NCBI RefSeq assembly: GCF_050948175.1
Contig: NW_027490266.1
Location: forward strand, 372,001-436,000
From: Xylocopa sonorina
Taxonomy: Eukaryota > Arthropoda > Insecta > Hymenoptera > Apidae
DNA: 64,000 bases
Reading direction: 5' to 3'
Shown here: positions 25,255 through 38,925 of the stretch, piece after piece
Position numbering within the stretch: position 1 is the first letter of the stretch
Layout: every line of letters starts with the position of its first letter
Made by a program: the position numbers and the translations under genes
The notes under the pieces: generated by a model
Told to the model about the DNA's origin: nothing
Database searches by the model: none
What the model saw: the letters and a program-made list of their open reading frames with translations, nothing else

Positions 25255-27779
25255 TGCAGATGTCTACGTATCGTAGCAATAGAGATCTAATGCTTCTTAA
25301 AACGCGATATCGCATCTCATTCCTATGTTTCATGATAAGATATAATAATCATTGCGAAGTGTCATGTATATCTCGTATTCACTTCAAACGAATGTAAATG
25401 CGAAACTTCCATGCTAGGAAATAGCGTTTGCAGACGTCTACGTATCGTAGCAATAGAGTTCTAATGCTTCTCAAAACGCGATATAGCACCTCATTCCTAT
25501 GTTTCATGAGAAGATATAATATTCATTATGGAGTGTTATGTATACCTCGTACTCACTTCAAAAGAATGTAAATGCGACCCTTCCATCCTAGGAAATAGCG
25601 TTTGCAGATGTCTACGTATCGTAGCAATAGAGTTCTAATGCTGCTTAGAACGCGATATCGCATCTCACCTCTATGTTTCATGATAAGATATAATATTCAT
25701 TGCGAAGTGTCATGTATACCTCGTATTCACTTCAAAAGAACGTAAATAAGACACTTCCATGCTAGGAAATAGCGTTTGCAGATGTCTACGTATCGTAGCA
25801 ATAGAGTTCTAATGCTCCTTAAAACGCGATATCGCATCTCACATCTATGTTTCATGATAAGATATAATATTCATTGCGAAGTGTCATGTATACCTCGTAT
25901 TCACTTCAAAAGAATGTAAATGCGACACTTCCATGCTAGGAAATAGCGTTTGCAGATGTCTACGTATCGTAGCAATAGAGTTCTAATGCTTCTTAAAACG
26001 CGATATCGCTTCTCTCATCTATGTTTCATGATAACGTATAATATTCATTGCGAAGCGTCATGTATACCTCGTATTCACTTCAAATGAATGTAAATGCGAC
26101 ACTTCCATGCTAGGAAATAGCGTTTGCAGATGTCTACGTATCGTAGCAATAGAGTTCTAATGCTTCTTAAAACGAGATGCCTCATTTCATTTCTATGTTC
26201 CGTGATAAGATATAATATTCATTGTGGAGTGTCATGTATACCTCGTATTTACATCAAAAGAATGTAAATGCGACACTTCCATGCTAGGAAATAGCGTTTG
26301 CAGATGTCTACGTATCGTAGCAATAGAGTTCTAATGCTTCTCAAAACGCGATATAGCACCTCATTCCTATGTTTCATGATAAGATATAATATTCATTGCG
26401 AAGTGTCATGTATACCTCGATTTCACTTCGCAAGAATGTAAATGCGACACTTCCTTGCTAGGAAATATTGTTTGGAGATGTCTACGTATCACAGCAATAG
26501 AGTACTAATGATTCTTGAAACGAGATGTCGTATTTCATTTCTGTGTTTCGTAATAAGATATAATATTCATTGTGTAATGTTATGTATACCTCGTATGCAC
26601 TTCAGAGGAATGTAAGTGCGAAATTTCCTTGCTAGGAAATAGAGTTTGCAGATGTCTACGTATCGTAGCAATAGAGTTCTAATGCTTCTTAAAACGCGAT
26701 ATCGCATCCTACTGCTATGTTTCATGAAAAGATATAATATTCATTATGGAGTGTTATGTATACCACGTACTCACTTCAAATGAGTGTAAATGCGACCCTT
26801 CCATGCTAGGAAATAGCGTTTGCAGATGTCTACGTATCGTAGCAATAGAGTTCTAATGCTTCTTAGAACGCGATATCGTTTCTCACTTCTATCTTTCATG
26901 ATAAGATATAATATTCATTGCGAAGTGTCATGTATACCTCGTATTCACTACAATAGAATGTAAATATGACACTTCCATGCTAGGAAATATCGTTTGCAGA
27001 TGTCTACGCATCGTAGCAATAGAGTTCTAATGCGTCTTAAAACGAGATGCCGCATTTCATTTCTATGTTTCGTGATAAGGTATAATATTCATTGTGGAGT
27101 GTTATGTATACCTCGTATTCACTTCAGTGGAATGTAAGTGGAATGTAAGTGTAATGCTAGGAAATAGAGTTTGCAGATATCAACGCATATTAGCAATAGA
27201 GATCTAATGCTTCCTAAAACGCGATATAGCACCTCATTCCTATGTTTCATGATAAGATATAATATTCATTAAGAAGTGTCAATAGATTTCTAATGCTTCT
27301 TAAAACGCGATATCGCATCTCACTGCTATGTTTCATGAAAAGATATAATATTCATTATGGAGTGTTATGTATACATCGTACTCACTTCAAAAGAGTGTAA
27401 ATGCGACCCTTCCATGCTAAGAAATAGAGTTTGCAGATGTCTACGTATCGTAGCAATAGAGTTCTAATGCTTCTTAGAACGCGATATCGCATCTCCCTTT
27501 TATGTTTCATGATAAGATATAATATTCATTGCGAAATGTCATGTATACCTCGTATTCACTTCAAAAGAATGTAAATAAGACACTTCCATGCTAGGAAATA
27601 GCGTTTGCAGATGTCTACGTATCGCAGCAATAGAGTTCTGATGCTTCTTAGAACGCGATATCGCACCTCACATCTATGTTTCATGATAAGATATAATATT
27701 CATTGCGAAGTGTCATGTATACCTCGTATTCACTTCAAAAGAATGTAAATATGACACTTCCATGCTAGGAAATAGCGTT
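25255..27779 (+). repeat. 2525-bp tandem duplication, copy a
   Basis: A 2525-bp unit: seven 174-bp monomers (25255-26472) followed by the first seven slots of the 1657/1658-bp HOR (26473-27779). It repeats directly at 27780. The HOR part loses its last two slots here, because the next copy of the 2525-bp unit begins at that point. Few substitutions separate the copies (for example GAAATGTC near 27534 against GAAGTGTC). Confidence 0.9.
27172..27431 (+). repeat. 260-bp hybrid monomer pair
   Basis: Same 88-bp deletion junction as at 4358, in copy a of the 2525-bp unit. Confidence 0.92.
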
Positions 27780-30304
27780 TGCAGATGTCTACGTATCGTA
27801 GCAATAGAGATCTAATGCTTCTTAAAACGCGATATCGCATCTCATTCCTATGTTTCATGATAAGATATAATAATCATTGCGAAGTGTCATGTATATCTCG
27901 TATTCACTTCAAACGAATGTAAATGCGAAACTTCCATGCTAGGAAATAGCGTTTGCAGACGTCTACGTATCGTAGCAATAGAGTTCTAATGCTTCTCAAA
28001 ACGCGATATAGCACCTCATTCCTATGTTTCACGAGAAGATATAATATTCATTATGGAGTGTTATGTATACCTCGTACTCACTTCAAAAGAATGTAAATGC
28101 GACCCTTCCATCCTAGGAAATAGCGTTTGCAGATGTCTACGGATCGTAGCAATAGAGTTCTAATGCTGCTTAGAACGCGATATCGCATCTCACCTCTATG
28201 TTTCATGATAAGATATAATATTCATTGCGAAGTGTCATGTATACCTCGTATTCACTTCAAAAGAACGTAAATAAGACACTTCCATGCTAGGAAATAGCGT
28301 TTGCAGATGTCTACGTATCGTAGCAATAGAGTTCTAATGCTCCTTAAAACGCGATATCGCATCTCACATCTATGTTTCATGATAAGATATAATATTCATT
28401 GCGAAGTGTCATGTATACCTCGTATTCACTTCAAAAGAATGTAAATGCGACACTTCCATGCTAGGAAATAGCGTTTGCAGATGTCTACGTATCGTAGCAA
28501 TAGAGTTCTAATGCTTCTTAAAACGCGATATCGCTTCTCTCATCTATGTTTCATGATAACGTATAATATTCATTGCGAAGCGTCATGTATACCTCGTATT
28601 CACTTCAAATGAATGTAAATGCGACACTTCCATGCTAGGAAATAGCGTTTGCAGATGTCTACGTATCGTAGCAATAGAGTTCTAATGCTTCTTAAAACGA
28701 GATGCCTCATTTCATTTCTATGTTCCGTGATAAGATATAATATTCATTGTGGAGTGTCATGTATACCTCGTATTTACATCAAAAGAATGTAAATGCGACA
28801 CTTCCATGCTAGGAAATAGCGTTTGCAGATGTCTACGTATCGTAGCAATAGAGTTCTAATGCTTCTCAAAACGCGATATAGCACCTCATTCCTATGTTTC
28901 ATGATAAGATATAATATTCATTGCGAAGTGTCATGTATACCTCGATTTCACTTCGCAAGAATGTAAATGCGACACTTCCTTGCTAGGAAATATTGTTTGG
29001 AGATGTCTACGTATCACAGCAATAGAGTACTAATGATTCTTGAAACGAGATGTCGTATTTCATTTCTGTGTTTCGTAATAAGATATAATATTCATTGTGT
29101 AATGTTATGTATACCTCGTATGCACTTCAGAGGAATGTAAGTGCGAAATTTCCTTGCTAGGAAATAGAGTTTGCAGATGTCTACGTATCGTAGCAATAGA
29201 GTTCTAATGCTTCTTAAAACGCGATATCGCATCCTACTGCTATGTTTCATGAAAAGATATAATATTCATTATGGAGTGTTATGTATACCACGTACTCACT
29301 TCAAATGAGTGTAAATGCGACCCTTCCATGCTAGGAAATAGCGTTTGCAGATGTCTACGTATCGTAGCAATAGAGTTCTAATGCTTCTTAGAACGCGATA
29401 TCGTTTCTCACTTCTATCTTTCATGATAAGATATAATATTCATTGCGAAGTGTCATGTATACCTCGTATTCACTACAATAGAATGTAAATATGACACTTC
29501 CATGCTAGGAAATATCGTTTGCAGATGTCTACGCATCGTAGCAATAGAGTTCTAATGCGTCTTAAAACGAGATGCCGCATTTCATTTCTATGTTTCGTGA
29601 TAAGGTATAATATTCATTGTGGAGTGTTATGTATACCTCGTATTCACTTCAGTGGAATGTAAGTGGAATGTAAGTGTAATGCTAGGAAATAGAGTTTGCA
29701 GATATCAACGCATATTAGCAATAGAGATCTAATGCTTCCTAAAACGCGATATAGCACCTCATTCCTATGTTTCATGATAAGATATAATATTCATTAAGAA
29801 GTGTCAATAGATTTCTAATGCTTCTTAAAACGCGATATCGCATCTCACTGCTATGTTTCATGAAAAGATATAATATTCATTATGGAGTGTTATGTATACA
29901 TCGTACTCACTTCAAAAGAGTGTAAATGCGACCCTTCCATGCTAAGAAATAGAGTTTGCAGATGTCTACGTATCGTAGCAATAGAGTTCTAATGCTTCTT
30001 AGAACGCGATATCGCATCTCCCTTTTATGTTTCATGATAAGATATAATATTCATTGCGAAGTGTCATGTATACCTCGTATTCACTTCAAAAGAATGTAAA
30101 TAAGACACTTCCATGCTAGGAAATAGCGTTTGCAGATGTCTACGTATCGCAGCAATAGAGTTCTGATGCTTCTTAGAACGCGATATCGCACCTCACATCT
30201 ATGTTTCATGATAAGATATAATATTCATTGCGAAGTGTCATGTATACCTCGTATTCACTTCAAAAGAATGTAAATATGACACTTCCATGCTAGGAAATAG
30301 CATT
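27780..30304 (+). repeat. 2525-bp tandem duplication, copy b
   Basis: Second copy of the 2525-bp unit. Private differences include CACGAG near 28030 and TACGGATCG near 28140. Its HOR portion, starting at 28998, continues past 30304, so 28998-30655 is a full 1658-bp HOR with slots at 28998, 29172, 29346, 29520, 29697, 29957, 30131, 30305 and 30482. Confidence 0.9.
29697..29956 (+). repeat. 260-bp hybrid monomer pair
   Basis: Same 88-bp deletion junction, in the full HOR copy 28998-30655. Confidence 0.92.
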
Positions 30305-30829
30305 TGCAGATGTCTACGTATCGTAGCAATAGAGTTCGAGTGCGTCTTAAATCAAGATGCCGCATTTCATTTCTATGTTTCGTGATAAAATATAATATTC
30401 ATTGTGGAGTGTTATGTATACCTCGTATTCACTTCAGTGGAATGCCAGTGGAATGTAAGTGTAATGCTAGGAAATAGAGTTTGCAGATGTCTACGCATAT
30501 TAGCAATAGAGTTCTAATGCTTCTCAAAACGCGATATAGCACCTCATTCCTATGTCTCATGATAAGATATAATATTCATTGCGAAGTGTCATGTATATCT
30601 CGTATTCACTTCAAAGGAATGTAAATGCGACACTTCCATGCTAGGAAATAGCGTTTGCAGATGTCTACGTATCGCAGCAATAGAGTTCTAATGCTTCCTA
30701 AAACGCGATATCGCATCTCTCTTCTATGTTTCATGATAAGGTATAATATTCATTGCGAAGTGTCATGTATACCTCGTATTCACTTCAAAAGAATGTAAAT
30801 GCGACACTTCCTTGCTAGGAAATATTGCT
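30305..30829 (+). repeat. HOR end plus linker monomer
   Basis: The 177-bp monomer 30305-30481 (GTGGAATGCCA form) and the 174-bp monomer 30482-30655 complete the HOR begun at 28998. The linker monomer 30656-30829 matches 8631-8804 and leads into the next super-unit restart. Confidence 0.82.
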
Positions 30830-33800
30830 TGCAGATGTCTACGTATCACAGCAATAGAGTACTAATGCTTCTTAAAACGAGATGTCGTATTTCACTTCTA
30901 TGTTTCGTAATAAGATATAATATTCATTGTGTAATGTTATGTATACCTCGTATTCACTTCAGTGGAATGTAAGTGCGAAATTTCCTTGCTAGGAAATAGA
31001 GTTTGCAGATGTCTACGTATAATAGCAATATAGTTCTAATGTTTCTCAAAACGCGATATAGCACCTCATTCCTATGTTTCATGATAAGCTATAATATTCA
31101 TTGCGAAGTGTCATGTATATCTCGTATTCACATCTAATGAATGTAAATGCGGCCCTTCCATGCTAGGAAATAGCCTTTGCAGATGTCTACGTATCGTAGC
31201 AATAGAGTACTAATGCTTCTTAGAACGCGATATCGCATTTCACTTCTATGTTTCATGATAAGATATAATATTCATTGCGAAGTGTCATGTATACCTCGTA
31301 TTCACTACAAAAGAATGTAAATGCGACACTTCCTTGCAAGGAAATCTTGTTTGCAGATGTCTACGTATCACAGCAATAGAGTACTAATGCTTCTTAAAAC
31401 GAGATGTCGTATTTCACTTCTATGTTTCGTAATAAGATATAATATTCATTGTGTAATGCTATGTATACCTCGTATTCACTTCAGTGGAATGTAAGTGCGA
31501 AATTTCCTTGCTAGGAAATAGAGTTTGCAGATGTCTACGTATAATAGCAATAGAGTTCTAATGCTTCTCAAAACGCGATATAGCACCTCATTCCTATGTT
31601 TCATGATAAGCTATAATATTCATTGCGAAGTGTCATGTATATCTCGTATTCACTTCAAAGGAATGTAAATGCGACACTTCCATGCTAGGAAATAGAGTTT
31701 GCAGCTGTCTACGTATCGTAGCAATAGAGTACTAATGCTTCTTAGAACGCGATATCGCATTTCACTTCTATGTTTCATGATAAGATATAATATTCACTGC
31801 GAAGTGTCATGTATACCTCGTATTCACTACAAAAGAATGTAAATGCGACACTTCCTTGCAAGGAAATCTTGTTTGCAGATGTCTACGTATCACAGCAATA
31901 GAGTACTAATGCTTCTTAAAACGAGATGTCGTATTTCACTTCTATGTTTCGTAATAGGATATAATATTCATTGTGTAATGATATGTATACCTCGTATTCA
32001 CTTCAGTGGAATGTAAGTGCCACATGTCCATGCTAGGAAATAGAGTTTGCAGATGTCTACGTATAATAGCAATAGAGTTCTAATGCTTCCCAAAACGCGA
32101 TATAGCACCTCATTCCTATGTTTCATGATAAGCTATAATATTCATTGCGAAGTGTCATGTATATCTCGTATTCACTTCAAAGGAATGTAAATGCGACACT
32201 TCCATGCTAGGAAATAGCGTTTGCAGATGTCTACGTATCGCAGCAATAGAGTTCTAATGCTTCCTAGAACGCGATATCGCATCTCTCTTCTATGTTTCGT
32301 GATAAGGTATAATATTCATTGCGAAGTGTCATGTATACCTCGTATTCACTTCAAATGAATGTAAATGCGACACTTCCATGCTAGGAAATAGCGTTTGCAG
32401 ATGTCTACGTATCGTAGCAATAGAGTTCTAATGCTTCTTAAAACGCGATATCGCTTCCCACTGCTATGTTTCATGATAAGATATAATATTCATTATGGAG
32501 TGTTATGTATACCTCGTACTCACTTCAAAAGAATGTAAATGCGACCCTTCCATGCTAGGAAATAGCCTTTGCAGATGTCTACGTATCGTAGCAATAGAGT
32601 TCTAATGCTTCGTAAAACGAGATGTCGTATTTCACTTCTATGTTTCGTAATAAGATATAATATTCATTGTGTAATATTATGTATACCTCGTATTCACTTC
32701 AGTGGAATGTAAGTGCGAAATTTCTTTGCTAGGAAATAGAGTTTGCAGATGTCTACGTATAATAGCAATAGAGTTCTAATGCTTCTCAAAACGCGATATA
32801 GCTCCTCATTCCTATGTTTCATGATAAGATGTAATATTCATTGCGAAGTGTCATGTATACCTCGTATTCACTTCAAATGAATGTAAATGCGACATTTCTA
32901 TGCTAGGAAATAGCGTTTGCAGATGTCTACGTATCGCAGCAATAGAGTTCCAATGCTTCCTAAATCGCGATATCGCATCTCCCTTCTATGTTTCATGATA
33001 AGGTATAATATTCATTGCGAAGTGTCATGTATACCTCGTATTCACTTCAAAAGAACGTAAATAAGACACTTCCATGCTAGGAAATAGCGTTTGCAGATGT
33101 CTACGTATCGTAGCAATAGAGTTCTAATGCTCCTTAAAACGCGATATCGCATCTCACATCTATGTTTCATGATAAGATATAATATTCATTGCGAAGTGTC
33201 ATGTATACCTCGTATTCACTTCAAAAGAATGTAAATGCGACACTTCCATGCTAGGAAATAGCGTTTGCAGATGTCTACGTATCGTAGCAATAGAGTTCTA
33301 ATGCTTATTAAAACGCGATATCGCTTCTCTCTTCTATGTTTCATGATAAGGTATAATATTCATTGCGAAGCGTCATGTATACCTCGTATTCACTTCAAAT
33401 GAATGTAAATGCGACACTTCCATGCTAGGAAATAGCGTTTGCAGATGTCTACGTATCGTAGCAATAGAGTTCTAATGCTTATTAAAACGCGATATCGCTT
33501 CTCTCTTCTATGTTTCATGATAAGGTATAATATTCATTGCGAAGCGTCATGTATACCTCGTATTCACTTCAAATGAATGTAAATGCGACACTTCCATGCT
33601 AGGAAATAGCGTTTGCAGATGTCTACGTATCGTAGCAATAGAGTTCTAATGCTTCTCAAAACGCGATATAGCACCTCATTCCTATGTTTCATGATAAGAT
33701 ATAATATTCATTGCGAAGTGTCATGTATACCTCGATTTCACTTCGCAAGAATGTAAATGCGACACTTCCTTGCTAGGAAATATTGTTTGGAGATGTCTAC

Positions 33801-34831
33801 GTATCACAGCAATAGAGTACTAATGATTCTTGAAACGAGATGTCGTATTTCATTTCTGTGTTCCGTAATAAGATATAATATTCATTGTGTAATGTTATGT
33901 ATACCTCGTATGCACTTCAGAGGAATGTAAGTGCGAAATTTCCTTGCTAGGAAATAGAGTTTGCAGATGTCTACGTATCGTAGCAATAGAGTTCTAATGC
34001 TTCTTAAAACGCGATATCGCATCCTACTGCTATGTTTCATGAAAAGATATAATATTCATTATGGAGTGTTATGTATACCACGTACTCACTTCAAAAGAGT
34101 GTAAATGCGACCCTTCCATGCTAGGAAATAGCGTTTGCAGATGTCTACGTATCGTAGCAATAGAGTTCTAATGCTCCTTAAAACGCGATATCGCATCTCA
34201 CATCTATGTTTCATGATAAGATATAATATTCATTGCGAAGTGTCATGTATACCTCGTATTCACTTCAAAAGAATGTAAATGCGACACTTCCATGCTAGGA
34301 AATAGCGTTTGCAGATGTCTACGTATCGTAGCAATAGAGTTCTAATGCTTCTTAAAACGCGATATCGCTTCTCTCATCTATGTTTCATGATAACGTATAA
34401 TATTCATTGCGAAGCGTCATGTATACCTCGTATTCACTTCAAATGAATGTAAATGCGACACTTCCATGCTAGGAAATAGCGTTTGCAGATGTCTACGTAT
34501 CGTAGCAATAGAGTTCTAATGCTTCTTAAAACGAGATGCCTCATTTCATTTCTATGTTCCGTGATAAGATATAATATTCATTGTGGAGTGTCATGTATAC
34601 CTCGTATTTACATCAAAAGAATGTAAATGCGACACTTCCATGCTAGGAAATAGCGTTTGCAGATGTCTACGTATCGTAGCAATAGAGTTCTAATGCTTCT
34701 CAAAACGCGATATAGCACCTCATTCCTATGTTTCATGATAAGATATAATATTCATTGCGAAGTGTCATGTATACCTCGATTTCACTTCGCAAGAATGTAA
34801 ATGCGACACTTCCTTGCTAGGAAATATTGTT
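30830..34831 (+). repeat. Super-unit 3 opening block
   Basis: Restart of the opening block, matching 8805 onward and 1 onward. It carries a three-monomer insertion (31352-31873) that is absent from the restart at 36490 but present after 40757. The monomer at 31874-32047 ends with AGTGCCACATGTCCATGC, a patch seen again near 48920. Two HOR-type monomers (33788-34135) are followed by an abrupt switch to TCCTTAAAACGCG-type monomers. Confidence 0.82.
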
Positions 34832-36489
34832 TGGAGATGTCTGCGTATCACAGCAATAGAGTACTAATGATTCTTGAAACGAGATGTCGTATTTCATTTC
34901 TGTGTTTCGTAATAAGATATAATATTCATTGTGTAATGTTATGTATACCTCGTATGCACTTCAGAGGAATGTAAGTGCGAAATTTCCTTGCTAGGAAATA
35001 GAGTTTGCAGATGTCTACGTATCGTAGCAATAGAGTTCTAATGCTTCTTAAAACGCGATATCGCATCCTACTGCTATGTTTCATGAAAAGATATAATATT
35101 CATTATGGAGTGTTATGTATACCACGTACTCACTTCAAAAGAGTGTAAATGCGACCCTTCCATGCTAGGAAATAGCGTTTGCAGATGTCTACGTATCGTA
35201 GCAATAGAGTTCTAATGCTTCTTAGAACGCGATATCGTTTCTCACTTCTATCTTTCATGATAAGATATAATATTCATTGCGAAGTGTCATGTATACCTCG
35301 TATTCACTACAAAAGAATGTAAATATGACACTTCCATGCTAGGAAATATCGTTTGCAGATGTCTACGCATCGTAGCAATAGAGTTCTAATGCGTCTTAAA
35401 ACGAGATGCCGCATTTCATTTCTATGTTTCGTGATAAGGTATAATATTCATTGTGGAGTGTTATGTATACCTCGTATTCACTTCAGTGGAATGTAAGTGG
35501 AATGTAAGTGTAATGCTAGGAAATAGAGTTAGCAGATATCAACGCATATTAGCAATAGAGATCTAATGCTTCCTAAAACGCGATATAGCACCTCATTCCT
35601 ATGTTTCATGATAAGATATAATATTCATTAAGAAGTGTCAATAGATTTCTAATGCTTCTTAAAACGCGATATCGCATCTCACTGCTATGTTTCATGAAAA
35701 GATATAGTATTCATTATGGAGTGTTATGTATACATCGTACTCACTTCAAAAGAGTGTAAATGCGACCCTTCCATGCTAAGAAATAGAGTTTGCAGATGTC
35801 TACGTATCGTAGCAATAGAGTTCTAATGCTTCTTAGAACGCGATATCGCATCTCCCTTTTATGTTTCATGATAAGATATAATATTCATTGCGAAGTGTCA
35901 TGTATACCTCGTATTCACTTCAAAAGAATGTAAATAAGACACTTCCATGCTAGGAAATAGCGTTTGCAGATGTCTACGTATCGCAGCAATAGAGTTCTGA
36001 TGCTTCTTAGAACGCGATATCGCACCTCACATCTATGTTTCATGATAAGATATAATATTCATTGCGAAGTGCCATGTATACCTCGTATTCACTTCAAAAG
36101 AATGTAAATATGACACTTCCATGCTAGGAAATAGCATTTGCAGATGTCTACGTATCGTAGCAATAGAGTTCGAGTGCGTCTTAAATCAAGATGCCGCATT
36201 TCATTTCTATGTTTCGTGATAAAATATAATATTCATTGTGGAGTGTTATGTATACCTCGTATTCACTTCAGTGGAATGCCAGTGGAATGTAAGTGTAATG
36301 CTAGGAAATAGAGTTTGCAGATGTCTACGCATATTAGCAATAGAGTTCTAATGCTTCTCAAAACGCGATATAGCACCTCATTCCTATGTCTCATGATAAG
36401 ATATAATATTCATTGCGAAGTGTCATGTATACCTCGTATTCACTTCAAAAGAATGTAAATGCGACACTTCCTTGCTAGGAAATATTGCT
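34832..36489 (+). repeat. 1658-bp HOR, dispersed copy
   Basis: Full HOR with slots at 34832, 35006, 35180, 35354, 35531, 35791, 35965, 36139 and 36316. Private changes include TTAGCAGATATC at 35530 and ATATAGTATTC near 35704. The super-unit restarts directly after it, without the linker monomer seen elsewhere. Confidence 0.92.
35531..35790 (+). repeat. 260-bp hybrid monomer pair
   Basis: Same 88-bp deletion junction, with AGCAGATATC at its start instead of TGCAGATATC. Confidence 0.92.
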
Positions 36490-38925
36490 TGCAGATGTCT
36501 ACGTATCACAGCAATAGAGTACTAATGCTTCTTAAAACGAGATGTCGTATTTCACTTCTATGTTTCGTAATAAGATATAATATTCATTGTGTAATGTTAT
36601 GTATACCTCGTATTCACTTCAGTGGAATGTAAGTGCGAAATATCCTTGCTAGGAAATAGAGTTTGCAGATGTCTACGTATAATAGCAATATAGTTCTAAT
36701 GTTTCTCAAAACGCGATATAGCATCTCATTCCTATGTTTCATGATAAGCTATAATATTCATTGCGAAGTGTCATGTATATCTCGTATTCACATCTAATGA
36801 ATGTAAATGCGGCCCTTCCATGCTAGGAAATAGCCTTTGCAGATGTCTACGTATCGTAGCAATAGAGTACTAATGCTTCTTAGAACGCGATATCGCATTT
36901 CACTTCTATGTTTCATGATAAGATATAATATTCACTGCGAAGTGTCATGTATACCTCGTATTCACTACAAAAGAATGTAAATGCGACACTTCCTTGCAAG
37001 GAAATCTTGTTTGCAGATGTCTACGTATCACAGCAATAGAGTACTAATGCTTCTTAAAACGAGATGTCGTATTTCACTTCTATGTTTCGTAATAAGATAT
37101 AATATTCATTGTGTAATGATATGTATACCTCGTATTCACTTCAGTGGAATGTAAGTGCGAAATTTCCTTACTAGGAAATAGAGTTTGCAGATGTCTACGT
37201 ATAATAGCAATAGAGTTCTAATGCTTCCCAAAACGCGATATAGCACCTCATTCCTATGTTTCATGATAAGCTATAATATTCATTGCGAAGTGTCATGTAT
37301 ATCTCGTATTCACTTCAAAGGAATGTAAATGCGACACTTCCATGCTAGGAAATAGCGTTTGCAGATGTCTACGTATCGCAGCAATAGAGTCCTAATGCTT
37401 CCTAGAACGCGATATCGCATCTCTCTTCTATGTTTCATGATAAGGTATAATATTCATTGCGAAGTGTCATGTATACCTCGTATTCACTTCAAATGAATGT
37501 AAATGCGACACTTCCATGCTAGGAAATAGCGTTTGCAGATGTCTACGTATCGTAGCAATAGAGTTCTAATGCTTCTTAAAACGCGATATCGCTTCCCACT
37601 GCTATGTTTCATGATAAGATATAATATTCATTATGGAGTGTTATGTATACCTCGTACTCACTTCAAAAGAATGTAAATGCGACCCTTCCATGCTAGGAAA
37701 TAGCCTTTGCAGATGTCTACGTATCGTAGCAATAGAGTTCTAATGCTTCGTAAAACGAGATGTCGTATTTCACTTCTATGTTTCGTAATAAGATATAATA
37801 TTCATTGTGTAATATTATGTATACCTCGTATTCACTTCAGTGGAATGTAAGTGCGAAATTTCTTTGCTAGGAAATAGAGTTTGCAGATGTCTACGTATAA
37901 TAGCAATAGAGTTCTAATGCTTCTCAAAACGCGATATAGCTCCTCATTCCTATGTTTCATGATAAGATGTAATATTCATTGCGAAGTGTCATGTATACCT
38001 CGTATTCACTTCAAATGAATGTAAATGCGACACTTCCATGCTAGGAAATAGCGTTTGCAGATGTCTACGTATCGCAGCAATAGAGTTCCAATGCTTCCTA
38101 AAACGCGATATCGCATCTCCCATCTATGTTTCATGATAAGGTATAATATTCATTGCGAAGTGTCATGTATACCTCGTATTCACTTCAAAAGAACGTAAAT
38201 AAGACACTTCCATGCTAGGAAATAGCGTTTGCAGATGTCTACGTATCGTAGCAATAGAGTTCTAATGCTCCTTAAAACGCGATATCGCATCTCACATCTA
38301 TGTTTCATGATAAGATATAATATTCATTGCGAAGTGTCATGTATACCTCGTATTCACTTCAAAAGAATGTAAATGCGACACTTCCATGCTAGGAAATAGC
38401 GTTTGCAGATGTCTACGTATCGTAGCAATAGAGTTCTAATGCTTATTAAAACGCGATATCGCTTCTCTCTTCTATGTTTCATGATAAGGTATAATATTCA
38501 TTGCGAAGCGTCATGTATACCTCGTATTCACTTCAAATGAATGTAAATGCGACACTTCCATGCTAGGAAATAGCGTTTGCAGATGTCTACGTATCGTAGG
38601 AATAGAGTTCTAATGCTTCTTAAATCGAGATGCCTCATTTCATTTCTATGTTCCGTGATAAGATATAATATTCATTGTGGAGTGTCATGTATACCTCGTA
38701 TTCACATCAAAAGAATGTAAATGCGACACTTCCATGCTAGGAAATAGCGTTTGCAGATGTCTACGTATCGTAGCAATAGAGTTCTAATGCTTCTCAAAAC
38801 GCGATATAGCACCTCATTCCTATGTTTCATGATAAGATATAATATTCATTGCGAAGTGTCATGTATACCTCGATTTCACTTCGCAAGAATGTAAATGCGA
38901 CACTTCCTTGCTAGGAAATATTGTT
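36490..38925 (+). repeat. Super-unit 4 opening block
   Basis: Fourteen 174-bp monomers. It matches 30830 onward at offset 5660, then 31874 onward at offset 5138. It therefore lacks the 522-bp (three-monomer) segment 31352-31873. Shared private variants such as AATATTATG and GATATAGCTCC confirm close kinship with super-unit 3. Confidence 0.85.
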
